From Gordonia phthalatica (lineage in GTDB: Bacteria; Actinomycetota; Actinomycetes; Mycobacteriales; Mycobacteriaceae), in assembly GCF_001305675.1 (NCBI RefSeq), contig NZ_CP011853.1, forward strand, positions 3,038,001 to 3,102,000: 64,000 bases of DNA, read 5' to 3'. The position numbers and the translations under genes were made by a program. Within the stretch, counting starts at the first letter, position 1. Each line of letters opens with the position of its first letter. This document shows, piece after piece, positions 32,745 to 41,754 of the stretch. Under the pieces are notes generated by a model. That model did no database searches and was not told the DNA's origin. It saw only the letters and a list, made by a program, of their open reading frames with translations.

Positions 32745-35700
32745 CACTCCTCCTGATCCGTCGGTGCACCGGATGCGCGATGCGGGATGTCGGTCTCGAT
32801 GGTCGCACCGGCTCGACGCTGATAGTCGAGAACCAGCTCGTTCAGCGCGGCTCCCCGCGGTCGTCGCCCGGCGATCACCGCGCATGAACCGACCTTCGAC
32901 TCCTGGATGAAGACGTTGGGCTCCATCGCGACGCCCACGAGGTCGTTGGCGGCGTCGCCGGAGACGACGGCATCGCTGCCCTGTCCCCAGTGGTACGGCA
33001 GGCCCACCTGGTGCACAGTGGCACCGTTGATGGTGAGCGGCTTCATCCGGTCGGTCACCAGGACGCGGGCCTCGATGGCGGCGCGCGGCGAGATGATCGT
33101 CGCCCACCCCTCGTTCTCCAGGCCGCATTCGGCGGCGAGCTCCGGTGAGACCTCGCAGAACATCTCGGGCTGCAGCTCCGACAGGTACGGCGACCAGCGG
33201 CTCATGCCGCCTGCGGTGTGGTGTTCGGTGAGACGGTAGGTGGTGAAGACGTACGGGTAGACGCCGACACCGGGGTCGCCGGCACTCGGCGCACCCAGGT
33301 TGTCGGTGCGCGCGATCGTCAACCGCGTGGGCGACTGCTGCTGGTCCGGGTACAGGGCGTTGGCGACTGGCGACTCCTGCGCCTCGTAGTGTGTCGGCAG
33401 CGGGCCGTCGACCAGCCCCGAGGGCGCGAACAGCCAGCCCTTGCCGTCCGGCTTCATGATGAAGGCGTCATTGCCGCCGATCGCGTCGGCGCCCACGGCA
33501 CCCGGCTCGGGGATGCTGCCCGGTGCGCGGTCGACCGGGAAGTCGGGGACGTCATCGCCGGTCCAGCGACCCGCCTCGGCGTCCCACCACACGTACTTCT
33601 TGCGGTCGCTCCACGGCTTGCCGTCCGGGTCCGCCGAGGCACGGTTGTAGAGGATCCGGCGGTCCGACGGCCACACCCAGCCCCATTCGCTCTGGGTGAC
33701 GGTGTCGCCGCCGTGCGGAACGCGGCGGGCCGACTTGTTGACGCCGCCCGCGTAGACGCCGGTGTAGATCCAGCAGCCGGCGATCGTGGAGCCGTCGGAC
33801 TTCAGCTGCGTGTACGAGTCGAGCGGCTCGCCCGCCCGCGGCCCGGTGAGGAACCGGCCGTTGATCTCGGCGAGCACCGCTTCGGGATCGACGTCGCCGT
33901 GCTCGTTGCGCGGGTAGTCCCACGTCATCTCCTGCAGCGGCTTGTCGCGCGGGTCGGTGGAGTCCGCGACTCGTTCGCGGATCCTGCAGCCGAGGTCGTG
34001 GTAGAAGTCCAACTCGCTCTGCGCGTCGCCCGGCGGGTTCACGGCCTGGTGCCGCCACTGCAGCATCCGCTGGGTCTGGGTGAACGAACCCGCCTTCTCG
34101 ACGTGAGTGGCGGCGGGCATGAAGAAGACCTCGGTGGCGATCTCCTCGGTCTTGAGTTCGCCCGACTCGATCTCCGGCCCCTCCTTCCACCAGGTGGCGG
34201 ATTCGATCATGTTGAGGTCGCGGACCACCAGCCACTTGAGCTTCGACATGCCCATCCGCTGCTGGCGGGCGTTGGCCGAGCCGACGGCCGGGTTCTGCCC
34301 GACGATGAAGTAGCCGTCGACGTTGCCCTCGAGCATCTCGACGACCGTCTGGTAGGTGCCCGCCGGTCCGGTGAGACGCGGCAGGTAGTCGTAGCACCAG
34401 TCGTTCTCGGCGGTGGCGGCGTCGCCCCACCACGCCTTGAGCAGGCTGACGGTGTACTCCTCCGCGTACTCCCAGTACCCCTTGCGGGATGCGGGTCGGA
34501 CGGCGGCGAGGTAGTCGGCGAAGGTGTCGTGCTTGCCTGCGGCGGGCATCGGCAGATAGCCGGGCAGCAGATCGAACAGCGTCGGGATGTCGGTGCAACC
34601 CTGGATGCTGGCGTGGCCGCGGAGCGCCATGATGCCGCCACCCGGTCGGCCGACGTTGCCGAGGAGCAGTTGCAAGACGCTCGCGGTGCGGATCACCTGG
34701 CCGCCCATGGTGTGCTGGGTCCAGCCGGTGGCGTAGCCGAAGCAGCCGGTGCGCTCGGGCCCGGAGTTGTCGGCGAGCGCCCGCGCCAGGTACTCGAACT
34801 CGGCTTCGGCGATGCCGCACATCTGCGCGACCATCTCCGGCGTGTAGCGGGCGTAGTGCCGCTTGAGGATCTGGAACACGGTCTGCGGGTGTTGCAGCGT
34901 CTCGTCGCGTACCGGGCCGTTCTCGTCGTCGAGGTACTTCCAGGTGCTCTGGTCGTAGGTGCCGGTGGCGTCGTCGAACCCGGAGAACAGTCCGTCGAGG
35001 TCGTCGGTATCGCGGTAGTCGTCGTTCACCAGGGTCGCCGCGTTGGTGTAGGCGACGACGTACTCGTGGAAGTAGCGGTCGTGGGTGAGCATGTAGTTGA
35101 TCAGCCCACCGAGCAGCACGATGTCGGAGCCGGCGCGGATCGCGATGTGCTTGTCGACCACCGCCGAGGTACGCGTGAACCGCGGGTCCACGTGGATGAC
35201 GCGAGCGCCGCGTGCCTTGGCTTCAGCGACCCACTGGAATCCGACGGGGTGCGCTTCCGCCATGTTGCCGCCCATCAGGACGACGCAATCCGCGTTGGCC
35301 ATGTCCTGCAGGGACTGTGTGGCGCCGCCGCGACCGAAGGAGACTCCCAGACCGGGAACCGTGGCGGAGTGTCATATGCGCGCCTGGTTCTCGATCTGGA
35401 TGGCGCCCGCGGCGGTGAAGAGCTTCTTGATCAGGTAGTTCTCTTCGTTGTCGAGGGTGGCGCCGCCCAGTGACGCGATGCCCATGGTGCGGTGCAGCGG
35501 CCGTCCGTGAGCGTCGACGTCCTGCCAGTGATCCCGTCGCGCCTTCACGAAGCGGTCGGCGATCATGTCGATCGCGGTGTCGCGGTCGAGGTCCTGCCAT
35601 TCGGTCGCGTAGGGCGCCCGGTAGCGGACCGTGGTCTGCCGGAGCGGACTGTTCACGAGTTGCTCGCTCGACGCACCCTTCGGGCAGAGTCGCCCGCGTG

Positions 35701-35944
35701 AGATCGGCGAGTCCGGGTCGCCCTCGATCTGGGTGACGCGCCCGTCCTTGACGAAGACCTTCTGGCCGCAGCCGACGGCGCAGAACGGGCACACGCTCTG
35801 GACCACGCTGTCCGCGGTACTGGTGCGCGCCTGCATCGACTTGGTCTTCGGGGATTCGACGGCAGGTCCGCGTCCGAGCTTGTCTCCGGTGCGCAGCTGT
35901 CGCATCACCGGCCACTCGAGTGGGCTGAACCGTGCCATAGTCAC
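32744..35944 (-). CDS. fdhA: Formate dehydrogenase catalytic subunit, selenocysteine-containing (UGA at 35374-35372)
   Basis: The molybdopterin/tungstopterin-binding subunit oxidising formate to CO2, 1,066 residues if the internal UGA is read as Sec. The 4Fe-4S motif is CPFCAVGC...LCPKG (C52, C55, C59, C87 counting from the GTG at 35944). The active-site segment is NQARI-U-HSATVPGLG, with Sec at residue 191; this is exactly where other formate dehydrogenases have Cys or Sec. A SECIS hairpin follows the UGA, and the full Sec machinery is adjacent. The GTG at 35944 has AGAGGG nine bases upstream; the ATG at 35938 is an alternative. No twin-arginine signal is seen. A normal gene caller would split this into two frames. 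First gene of fdhA-fdhB-nrfD-like. Confidence 0.95.
35342..35374 (-). promoter_or_regulatory. UGA(Sec) codon and SECIS hairpin in fdhA
   Basis: Minus strand: TGA at 35374-35372, then GGTTCCC (35360-35354), loop GGTCT (35353-35349), GGGAGTC (35348-35342). The loop begins 21 nt after the first base of TGA; E. coli fdhF, as I recall it, has the same GGUU...GGUCU elements and the same spacing. The stem is seven base pairs including two G-U pairs. Confidence 0.9.
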
Positions 35945-36025
35945 CGATGCTAGCCCTCTTTGTCCGACCTCGCGCTGAATCTGAACGCCTCGCGAATCGA
36001 CTGACGCCGACGCCCGGAATCGGTA

Positions 36026-36079
36026 GTGTCCGAGGCACTTCGCGTCACCTCCCAGACGTGGAAAGAGAGGTTCGGACAC
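36026..36079 (+). promoter_or_regulatory. Inverted repeat flanking the fmdB ribosome binding site
   Basis: GTGTCCGA (36026-36033) is the exact reverse complement of TCGGACAC (36072-36079), 4 nt before the fmdB ATG. The enclosed segment contains the ribosome binding site GAGAGG and an upstream ACCTC that could pair with it. A TAGTGT -10-like sequence (36024-36029) overlaps the first arm, so the repeat could be an operator rather than an RNA structure. Confidence 0.45.
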
Positions 36080-36083
36080 GCCC

Positions 36084-36362
36084 ATGCCCGTCTACCAATT
36101 CCTGTGCGCAGACTGCGGCCGATTCGAGGCCAGGTTCTCGATGGCCGAGGTTCCCGACTCCACCACCTGCCGTTGCGGTGCCTCCGCTCGACGCGGCGTG
36201 AGTTCTCCCGCGTTCGGTCGCGGCGGGCGCGCGATGGCTTTGATGGACGCGACGAAATCAACTGCTGAACGGCCCGCCGTCGTCGACCGCGTTCCCGCCG
36301 GGAACAGGCGCGGTACGCCGACATCGACGAATCCGCTGCACGCCAAGCTGCCGCGACCCTAG
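36084..36362 (+). CDS. fmdB: FmdB-like zinc-ribbon protein
   Basis: 92 residues. The N-terminal zinc ribbon MPVYQFLCADCGRFEARFSMAEVPDSTTCRCGA has two CxxC/CxC knuckles, as in the FmdB/CxxC_CxxC_SSSS family. In methylotrophs fmdB accompanies formamidase and was proposed to be regulatory. Here it directly precedes the formamidase gene by 56 nt in the same orientation, so the two are likely co-transcribed. The C-terminal part is low-complexity. Confidence 0.85.
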   Translation: MPVYQFLCADCGRFEARFSMAEVPDSTTCRCGASARRGVSSPAFGRGGRAMALMDATKSTAERPAVVDRVPAGNRRGTPTSTNPLHAKLPRP

Positions 36363-36418
36363 ACACCGGCTCGACCGCCGGTCTGCTTTCTCTCCCAAAG
36401 CCCGAAAGGATCCGTGCC

Positions 36419-37675
36419 ATGCCCGAGCTCGTATTCCCACTCGATTCGACGAAGAAGTTCGTCGACCAGGAGATCCTCGGCCACAACCGGTGGCATTACG
36501 CCATTCCGCCGGCCGTCACCGTCAAACCCGGCGACACGTTCCGCGTCGACTGCCGCGAATGGTTCGACGGCGAGATCCACAACGACGACTCCGCCGAGGA
36601 CATCCTCGACGCGCCGTTGAAGACCGTCCACACGCTCTCGGGTCCGTTCGCCGTCGAGGGTGCGCAGCCGGGTGACCTGTTGATCGTCGACATCGTCGAT
36701 GTGGGTCCGATCCCGCAGGAGGACAGCGGCCCGCTGGCCGGGCAGGGCTGGGGTTACACCGGCATCTTCGCGAAGGACAACGGCGGCAGCTTCCTCACCG
36801 ATCAGTTCCCGGACGCCTACAAGGCGGTGTGGGACTTCAAGGGCCACACCGCCACGTCGCGCCACATCCCGCATGTGAGCTTCACCGGCATGATCCACCC
36901 TGGCCTGATGGGCACTGCGCCGTCGAAGGAACTGCTCGGCAAGTGGAACGCCCGCGAGGCCGCGCTGATCGCCACCGATCCGGATCGTGTTCCGCCGCTC
37001 GCGCTTCCTCCGGAGCCGGAGTTCGCCATTCTCGGCGGTCTGACCGGGGACGCGTTCACCTCCGCTGCCGCGGAGGCCGCCCGTACAGCGCCACCGCGTG
37101 AGAACGGCGGTAACCAGGACATCAAGAATCTGACCCGCGGTACTCGCGTGTTCTATCCGGTGTTCGTCGACGGTGCGAACCTCTCGGTCGGCGACCTGCA
37201 CTTCAGCCAGGGCGACGGTGAGATCACCTTCTGCGGCGGCATCGAGATGGGCGGTTTCATCGACCTGCACGTCGACATCATCAAGGGCGGCATGGAGACC
37301 TACGGTGTCACCGAGAACGCCATCTTCCTGCCGGGCGGCGACGTGGGTCCGCGCTACGAGCAGTTCGTCGCGTTCTCGGGCACGTCGGTGACACTCGACG
37401 GTGAGCAGCGCTACCTCGACTCGCACCTCGCCTACCAGCGGGCCTGCCTGCATGCGATCGACTACCTGTCGAAGTTCGGTTACAGCCCGGAACAGGCTTT
37501 CCTGCTGTTGGGTGCCGCGCCGATCGAGGGCCGTTTCTCCGGAGTCGTCGACATCCCGAACTCCTGCGCCACGGTGTACATTCCGACGTCGATCTTCGAC
37601 TTCGACGTGACGCCGGGCAAGGACGGGCCGACCCAGATCGATCCGGGAATCGGCGCACCGCACGCCTCCCGGTAA
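36419..37675 (+). CDS. fmdA: Formamidase
   Basis: 418 residues of the FmdA/AmdA acetamidase/formamidase family, hydrolysing formamide to formate and ammonia. Typical sequence: PELVFPLDSTKKF, GHNRWHYAIPPAVTVKPGDTF, SGPFAVEGAQPGDLLIVDI, HVSFTGMIHPGLMGTAPS, GGIEMGGFIDLHVDIIKGGMETYG and YSPEQAFLLLGAAPIEGRFSGVVDIPN. The ATG follows GAAAGGATCC. The formate released would feed the formate dehydrogenase encoded by the divergent operon 0.5 kb away, and the ammonia would serve as nitrogen source (inference). Confidence 0.94.
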   Translation: MPELVFPLDSTKKFVDQEILGHNRWHYAIPPAVTVKPGDTFRVDCREWFDGEIHNDDSAEDILDAPLKTVHTLSGPFAVEGAQPGDLLIVDIVDVGPIPQEDSGPLAGQGWGYTGIFAKDNGGSFLTDQFPDAYKAVWDFKGHTATSRHIPHVSFTGMIHPGLMGTAPSKELLGKWNAREAALIATDPDRVPPLALPPEPEFAILGGLTGDAFTSAAAEAARTAPPRENGGNQDIKNLTRGTRVFYPVFVDGANLSVGDLHFSQGDGEITFCGGIEMGGFIDLHVDIIKGGMETYGVTENAIFLPGGDVGPRYEQFVAFSGTSVTLDGEQRYLDSHLAYQRACLHAIDYLSKFGYSPEQAFLLLGAAPIEGRFSGVVDIPNSCATVYIPTSIFDFDVTPGKDGPTQIDPGIGAPHASR

Positions 37676-37693
37676 CCGACACCCGCTGTACGG

Positions 37694-37731
37694 CGAGGGC
37701 CGTCGTTTGCAACGGCGAACGACGGCCCTCG
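37694..37731. terminator. Bidirectional terminator between fmdA and AhpD-like gene
   Basis: 14-bp perfect stem (37694-37707 with 37718-37731), 10-nt loop, between convergent genes; no long U-tract on either strand. Confidence 0.7.
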
Positions 37732-37780
37732 TCGTATGTCGTCGCATCCGAGGTGATGCGTGCCGCGGGAAATGCTCCCG

Positions 37781-38218
37781 CTACGGTGCGACCGGGTAGT
37801 GGCTGCGGATCGCGAGTCGGTTCCACGCGTTCATCACGATCACCAGCCAACTGATCGCCGACACCTGCTCAGCGGTGAGCGCGCCGTCGTCGGTGTCGTG
37901 CTCGTCCTGCACAGGCAGTTCGGTTACCTTCTCGGCGAGTGCGAGCGCGGCCTTCTCCTGCTCGGTGAAGTACTGCGACTCCCACCACGCTGCGATGACC
38001 GCGAGGCGGTCCGTCGTCTCCCCCTTGGCGATCGCATCACGCGTGTGCATCCGCAGGCAGAATGCACAGCCGTTGAGCTGCGAGACGCGGATCTTGACCA
38101 GTTCGGCGAGCAGCGGATCGATCCCCGCAGCGGCCAGTGCAGACGCCACCGATGCATCGAGGCCGGCGAGGAGCTTGTACTGCTCGGGGTGCTGCTTGCT
38201 GAGGTTCACAGTGTCCAT
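37781..38218 (-). CDS. AhpD-like carboxymuconolactone-decarboxylase-family protein
   Basis: 145 residues from the ATG at 38218, which follows GAAGGAGAACTCA. The AhpD-type active site is NGCAFCLRMHTRDAI with C51, C54 and H58. These proteins act as alkylhydroperoxidases or thiol reductants in the cytoplasm. The length fits the single-domain YciW/AhpD-like group that many actinobacteria carry; the physiological substrate is unknown. Confidence 0.9.
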   Translation of the reverse strand: MDTVNLSKQHPEQYKLLAGLDASVASALAAAGIDPLLAELVKIRVSQLNGCAFCLRMHTRDAIAKGETTDRLAVIAAWWESQYFTEQEKAALALAEKVTELPVQDEHDTDDGALTAEQVSAISWLVIVMNAWNRLAIRSHYPVAP

Positions 38219-38288
38219 TGAGTTCTCCTTCGAGGTTGCCACCACGGTCTCCTCGAACTCTACGACCGCGGTCCGACATCCTCAGCGG

Positions 38289-38648
38289 TCAGCGCGACAG
38301 GGCCCACTGGGCTGTGCCGACGGCGGCATCGAGCGCGAACGTCGTCCCGACAAGGACGCGGCCCGATGTCGGCAGTGGTCGGGACAGCGCTGCGACACAG
38401 GCCGCCACCCACCCCGCATTCACCAGGGCCGCGCATCTCATGGCCGACTGCGTCGGCGACTGCCGTGCTGCGCTTCCGAGCAGGATCGTCGACGTCGCAC
38501 CGAGCGCGAGTCCGACCGGGAGCCGCCAGGCCTGCGATGGATGCACCAGGTCACCGACCCGGCGATCCGCCATCAGCGCCGCCGCGGCCGCGAGGCAACC
38601 ACCGCCGTCGACGACCAGCACTGCTCGAGCGACCGCTGCCTTCTCCAT
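38289..38648 (-). CDS. Small hypothetical membrane protein
   Basis: 119 residues with four hydrophobic stretches: AVARAVLVVDGGGCLAAAAALM, WRLPVGLALGATSTILLG, CAALVNAGWVAACVAAL and VGTTFALDAAVGTAQWAL. Family not recognised. Position between AhpD and a DUF2461 gene gives no functional hint. Confidence 0.65.
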   Translation of the reverse strand: MEKAAVARAVLVVDGGGCLAAAAALMADRRVGDLVHPSQAWRLPVGLALGATSTILLGSAARQSPTQSAMRCAALVNAGWVAACVAALSRPLPTSGRVLVGTTFALDAAVGTAQWALSR

Positions 38649-38692
38649 TCCTCGACGCTACCGAGGTCGTGGCGCGCAGTAGGGTCGAACGC

Positions 38693-39319
38693 ATGAGCTT
38701 CACCGGTTTCCCCGAGGCCGCCCTCGACTTCTACGACGATCTCGAGATCGACAACAGCAAGGTGTTCTGGGAGGCGCACAAGGACGTCTACCGGGACAGT
38801 GTCGCGGCCCCGATGAATGCGTTGACGGCCGAGCTCGCCGACGAGTTCGGACCCGCGAAGGTGTTCCGGCCCTACCGGGATGTGCGCTTCTCGAAGGATA
38901 AGACCCCTTACAAGACTCATCAGGGTGCCTTTGTGGCGGTGGGCCCAGCTACCGGCTACTACGTTCAGATCGGTGCGCCCGGCATGCGGGTCGGTGCCGG
39001 TTTCTATCATGCGGAGTCCGACCGTCTGGCGAGGATTCGGCGCGCCATCGATGACGACCTTCACGGCGCCGAACTCGAACACCTCATCGCGGGCCTGACG
39101 CGGAAGGGGTGGGAAGTGAGCGGCGACCAGTTGAAGACTGCACCTCGCGGATTCGCGAAGGACCATCCGCGGATCGAACTGCTCCGTCACCGATCGCTGA
39201 CGGTGAGCCGCGATTACGGCTTCGACGAAGTGATTCACTCAGCGGCCCTGGTCGACCAGATCCGCACCCATTGGCGCGAGACGCGTCAGTTGCTGAACTG
39301 GCTGATGCAGCACGGCTGA
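38693..39319 (+). CDS. DUF2461 family protein
   Basis: 208 residues covering the whole DUF2461 domain: GFPEAALDFYDDLEIDNSKVFWEAHKDVYRDSVAAPM, VFRPYRDVRFSKDKTPYKTHQGAF, GYYVQIGAPGMRVGAGFYH and KGWEVSGDQLKTAPRGFAKDHPRIELLRHRSL. The family is widespread and of unknown function. The ATG at 38693 begins the domain directly. Confidence 0.9.
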   Translation: MSFTGFPEAALDFYDDLEIDNSKVFWEAHKDVYRDSVAAPMNALTAELADEFGPAKVFRPYRDVRFSKDKTPYKTHQGAFVAVGPATGYYVQIGAPGMRVGAGFYHAESDRLARIRRAIDDDLHGAELEHLIAGLTRKGWEVSGDQLKTAPRGFAKDHPRIELLRHRSLTVSRDYGFDEVIHSAALVDQIRTHWRETRQLLNWLMQHG

Positions 39320-39351
39320 TCCGTCGCGGGTGCGCACCGCTGCTCGCGCGG

Positions 39352-39801
39352 TCAGCCGCGCTTGATCCTCATGTGCAGCAGCGGGTACGCGCGACCTTGG
39401 TCGTCGAGTTCGCTGCGGCCCACCACCTCGAAACCGCGCCGCAGATAGAACTCGACGGCCTTGCTGTTCTGCTCATTGACGTCCACTTTTGCCACATCAT
39501 CGTGGTCGACGACGTACGCAAGCAGAGCCGTCCCGGTTCCCCGCCCTCGCTCGGCGGCGTCGACGAACAGCATTTCGAGGTTCTGCTCTGCGGTGCCTGC
39601 GAAGCCGACCGCGATGCCGTCACGCTCGGCGACGATCAGGTTCACGTGCGGAAAGTAGTCGGACGCGAGGTGCTCCTCGATGTCGGCACGATCGTCCGCC
39701 GCAAGGAAATGATGCGTCGCATCAACGGCGCTGCGCCAGATCTCGACGAGCCGCGGGTACTCACCCTCGCCGACGGATCGACGAACGACTACTTCTGGCA
39801 C
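39352..39801 (-). CDS. GNAT-family N-acetyltransferase
   Basis: 149 residues from the GTG at 39801 (VPEVVVRRSVGEGEYPRLVEIWRSAV). The GNAT acetyl-CoA motif is LFVDAAERGRGTGTALLAYVV, with the later NSKAVEFYLRRGFEVVGRSE. HFLAADDRADIEEHLASDYFP resembles the YjgM/YjhQ subgroup. Substrate unknown. Confidence 0.88.
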   Translation of the reverse strand: MPEVVVRRSVGEGEYPRLVEIWRSAVDATHHFLAADDRADIEEHLASDYFPHVNLIVAERDGIAVGFAGTAEQNLEMLFVDAAERGRGTGTALLAYVVDHDDVAKVDVNEQNSKAVEFYLRRGFEVVGRSELDDQGRAYPLLHMRIKRG

Positions 39802-39861
39802 GGCGCGTCCCTCTCGCTGCGGTCGATTCCTCGCGCCGACTCTACCGATCACCGATCCCGT

Positions 39862-41238
39862 TCACGCTGCGGCGGTGGGTTCGAGTGTCATCGTCCGTCG
39901 CGCGTTGGAGCGGATCGGTTCCCGGAACCGTTCCGGATGCTCCGGATCCAGCGGCGGCCGGAACCACGGATGACGATCGTGACCGATGAAGACTTCCCAC
40001 CCGGTCTGATGCATCACGGTGTGGTGCATCCGGCACAACAGCACGCAGTTGTCGATCGCCGTCTCGCCGCCCTCCGACCACGGAGTGCAGTGATGCGCAT
40101 CAGTCCACGAAACCGGACGCCCGCACCCAGGGAACGTACATCCGCGATCCCGCGCTTCCAAGGCCTTGCGTAGTCCCGCGGTCACCAGACGATGCTCACG
40201 ACCCACATCCAACGGCGCCGAATCAGCATCCATCACCACCCGACGCATCGCCGCCTCACAAACGACCAGCCCGACCGTTGCGGACGAGACCGGACCGGTG
40301 AACCCGAGCGAAGCAACCCGCGAAGCCTCCGACGGCGTGCCACTGCCCGCACTCGCAGCCTGCTCGATCGGCACGATCAACGACACATGCGGCAACACCC
40401 CACCGGACACTGTCGGACGGTCACGACCTGCCAGATACTCGCGAATGATCTGCGCATGCGCGTCAGCACGACGCTGACCCGCCGATCTCGGATCCTCAGA
40501 CCCGTCGGGCTGGAGCACCGGCTTACACAACGGGTCGAGCGCCTGACTCAACTCTTCCCCCGACAACGCGTCGGTGTCGAGCGACACCATCGTCCGACCA
40601 TCGTCGCCGGTCACCACCGTCATCTCGTTCAACTCGGGATTCTCGGCGATCGGCACAGCATCGGGATCGGTCTCATCGACTGCGGGTGCCCATTCGATCG
40701 CCAACTCGCGTGCTCGGTGGTCGACGTCTTTCGGCGTGACTTGGGATGACAGGCGGCGCACCAGGTCGGCGCGTGCCTCGTCGTCGAGCGGGACTCGCTT
40801 CTGCACGAACGAGATCCCCCGTGCGACAGCGTCGGCCTGCTCGATCGGCACACCACCGACCCTCGCCCGACTCATCAACCCCGGCATCTGCCGTGCGGCC
40901 TGCCCGACACGGACCAACCGCTGCGCCAATGCCGGCACGACCCCCAACTGCTTCAACAACTCCACCGGACTCTTCAACCGCTTACGACGTCGAGTCCCGG
41001 CACGTTCGGCCACCTCCGTCACTTGGGACAGGGCGGTCGTGGACAGGTTCAGCACTCTCGCCAGGCCCACCATCATCGCCAGGATCCGATCATCATCGGA
41101 TCCGACTGCGGACGGTGCCGCACACAACCGTGCGAGCTCACCACCCGGAGTGGATTCCCCTGGCGGGCAGAGCGCTTCGGTCAACACATCAGCGAACTGA
41201 TCAACAACATCAGCAAACACTGCTTCGGTACCAGCCAT
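39862..41238 (-). CDS. 13E12-repeat family protein (DUF222 + HNH endonuclease)
   Basis: 458 residues from the ATG at 41238 (MAGTEAVFADVVDQF), which follows GGTGAGGGGA. The DUF222 region (about 20-330) is helical (LTEALCPPGE, MMVGLARVLNLSTTALSQVTEVAERAG, VKPVELLKQL-type helices), and the C-terminal HNH domain reads GCTFPGCGRPVSWTDAHHCTPWSEGGETAIDNCVLLCRMHHTVMH, with two zinc Cys pairs and the HH pair. Such genes are multicopy in Gordonia and mycobacteria and may be mobile or intron-derived; function unknown. An upstream in-frame extension to 41619 does not look coding. Confidence 0.9.
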   Translation of the reverse strand: MAGTEAVFADVVDQFADVLTEALCPPGESTPGGELARLCAAPSAVGSDDDRILAMMVGLARVLNLSTTALSQVTEVAERAGTRRRKRLKSPVELLKQLGVVPALAQRLVRVGQAARQMPGLMSRARVGGVPIEQADAVARGISFVQKRVPLDDEARADLVRRLSSQVTPKDVDHRARELAIEWAPAVDETDPDAVPIAENPELNEMTVVTGDDGRTMVSLDTDALSGEELSQALDPLCKPVLQPDGSEDPRSAGQRRADAHAQIIREYLAGRDRPTVSGGVLPHVSLIVPIEQAASAGSGTPSEASRVASLGFTGPVSSATVGLVVCEAAMRRVVMDADSAPLDVGREHRLVTAGLRKALEARDRGCTFPGCGRPVSWTDAHHCTPWSEGGETAIDNCVLLCRMHHTVMHQTGWEVFIGHDRHPWFRPPLDPEHPERFREPIRSNARRTMTLEPTAAA

Positions 41239-41624
41239 CACAATCCCCTCACCTTCACAAAACTCTTCCGCGCGATCGCCAACCCGGCCGCGGGATCGCC
41301 ACGGGCGTCGGCGACCACGCATCGAACTCACACACTTCCCGAAATCAGACGCACGAGCAGACCACCGCGACCACACCCCGATGCAGCCACGAACGCAGGA
41401 GACACCGTCGCCGAGACTCGGCACTGGACCCGCATCACCCGAACCCAGAGACTCTCCCGAGACCCCGGCCGACGGCGTCCCACCTTTTGCCGTCGGACAC
41501 CCACCGGCCACCCCTCCAGCTCCCACGCCCCGGAAATGGCCCGTGTCGCCTGTGCCGCGACGCGCTATGAACTTCTCAAACAACCCGACACGACCCGCAG
41601 GCCGTCTCCCGTATTGCACCTATT

Positions 41625-41653
41625 ATGATACGCGTCACATTTCATTAGTTCAA
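41625..41653 (-). promoter_or_regulatory. Putative promoter of the 13E12-type gene
   Basis: Minus strand: -35 TTGAAC (41653-41648), 17-nt spacer, -10 TATCAT (41630-41625). If used, the message has an unusually long (about 380 nt) 5' leader before the ATG at 41238. Confidence 0.45.
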
Positions 41654-41754
41654 TAGTTCGACGAACGACAGTGACACATGCTTCGAAACAGCGCATACAG
41701 CCCTGAATCGCGCTATGAGAGGGTCCGATACTTCAGAATTTTCGACTGCGGCCA

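Noticed and set aside
35372..35374. In-frame stop splitting fdhA into a pseudogene
   Set aside because: The stop is UGA at the known Sec position of formate dehydrogenases, followed by a SECIS hairpin, with the complete Sec machinery adjacent.
41239..41619. N-terminal extension of the 13E12 protein
   Set aside because: The extension is Gly/Arg-rich with no family similarity, and a good ribosome binding site precedes the ATG at 41238.
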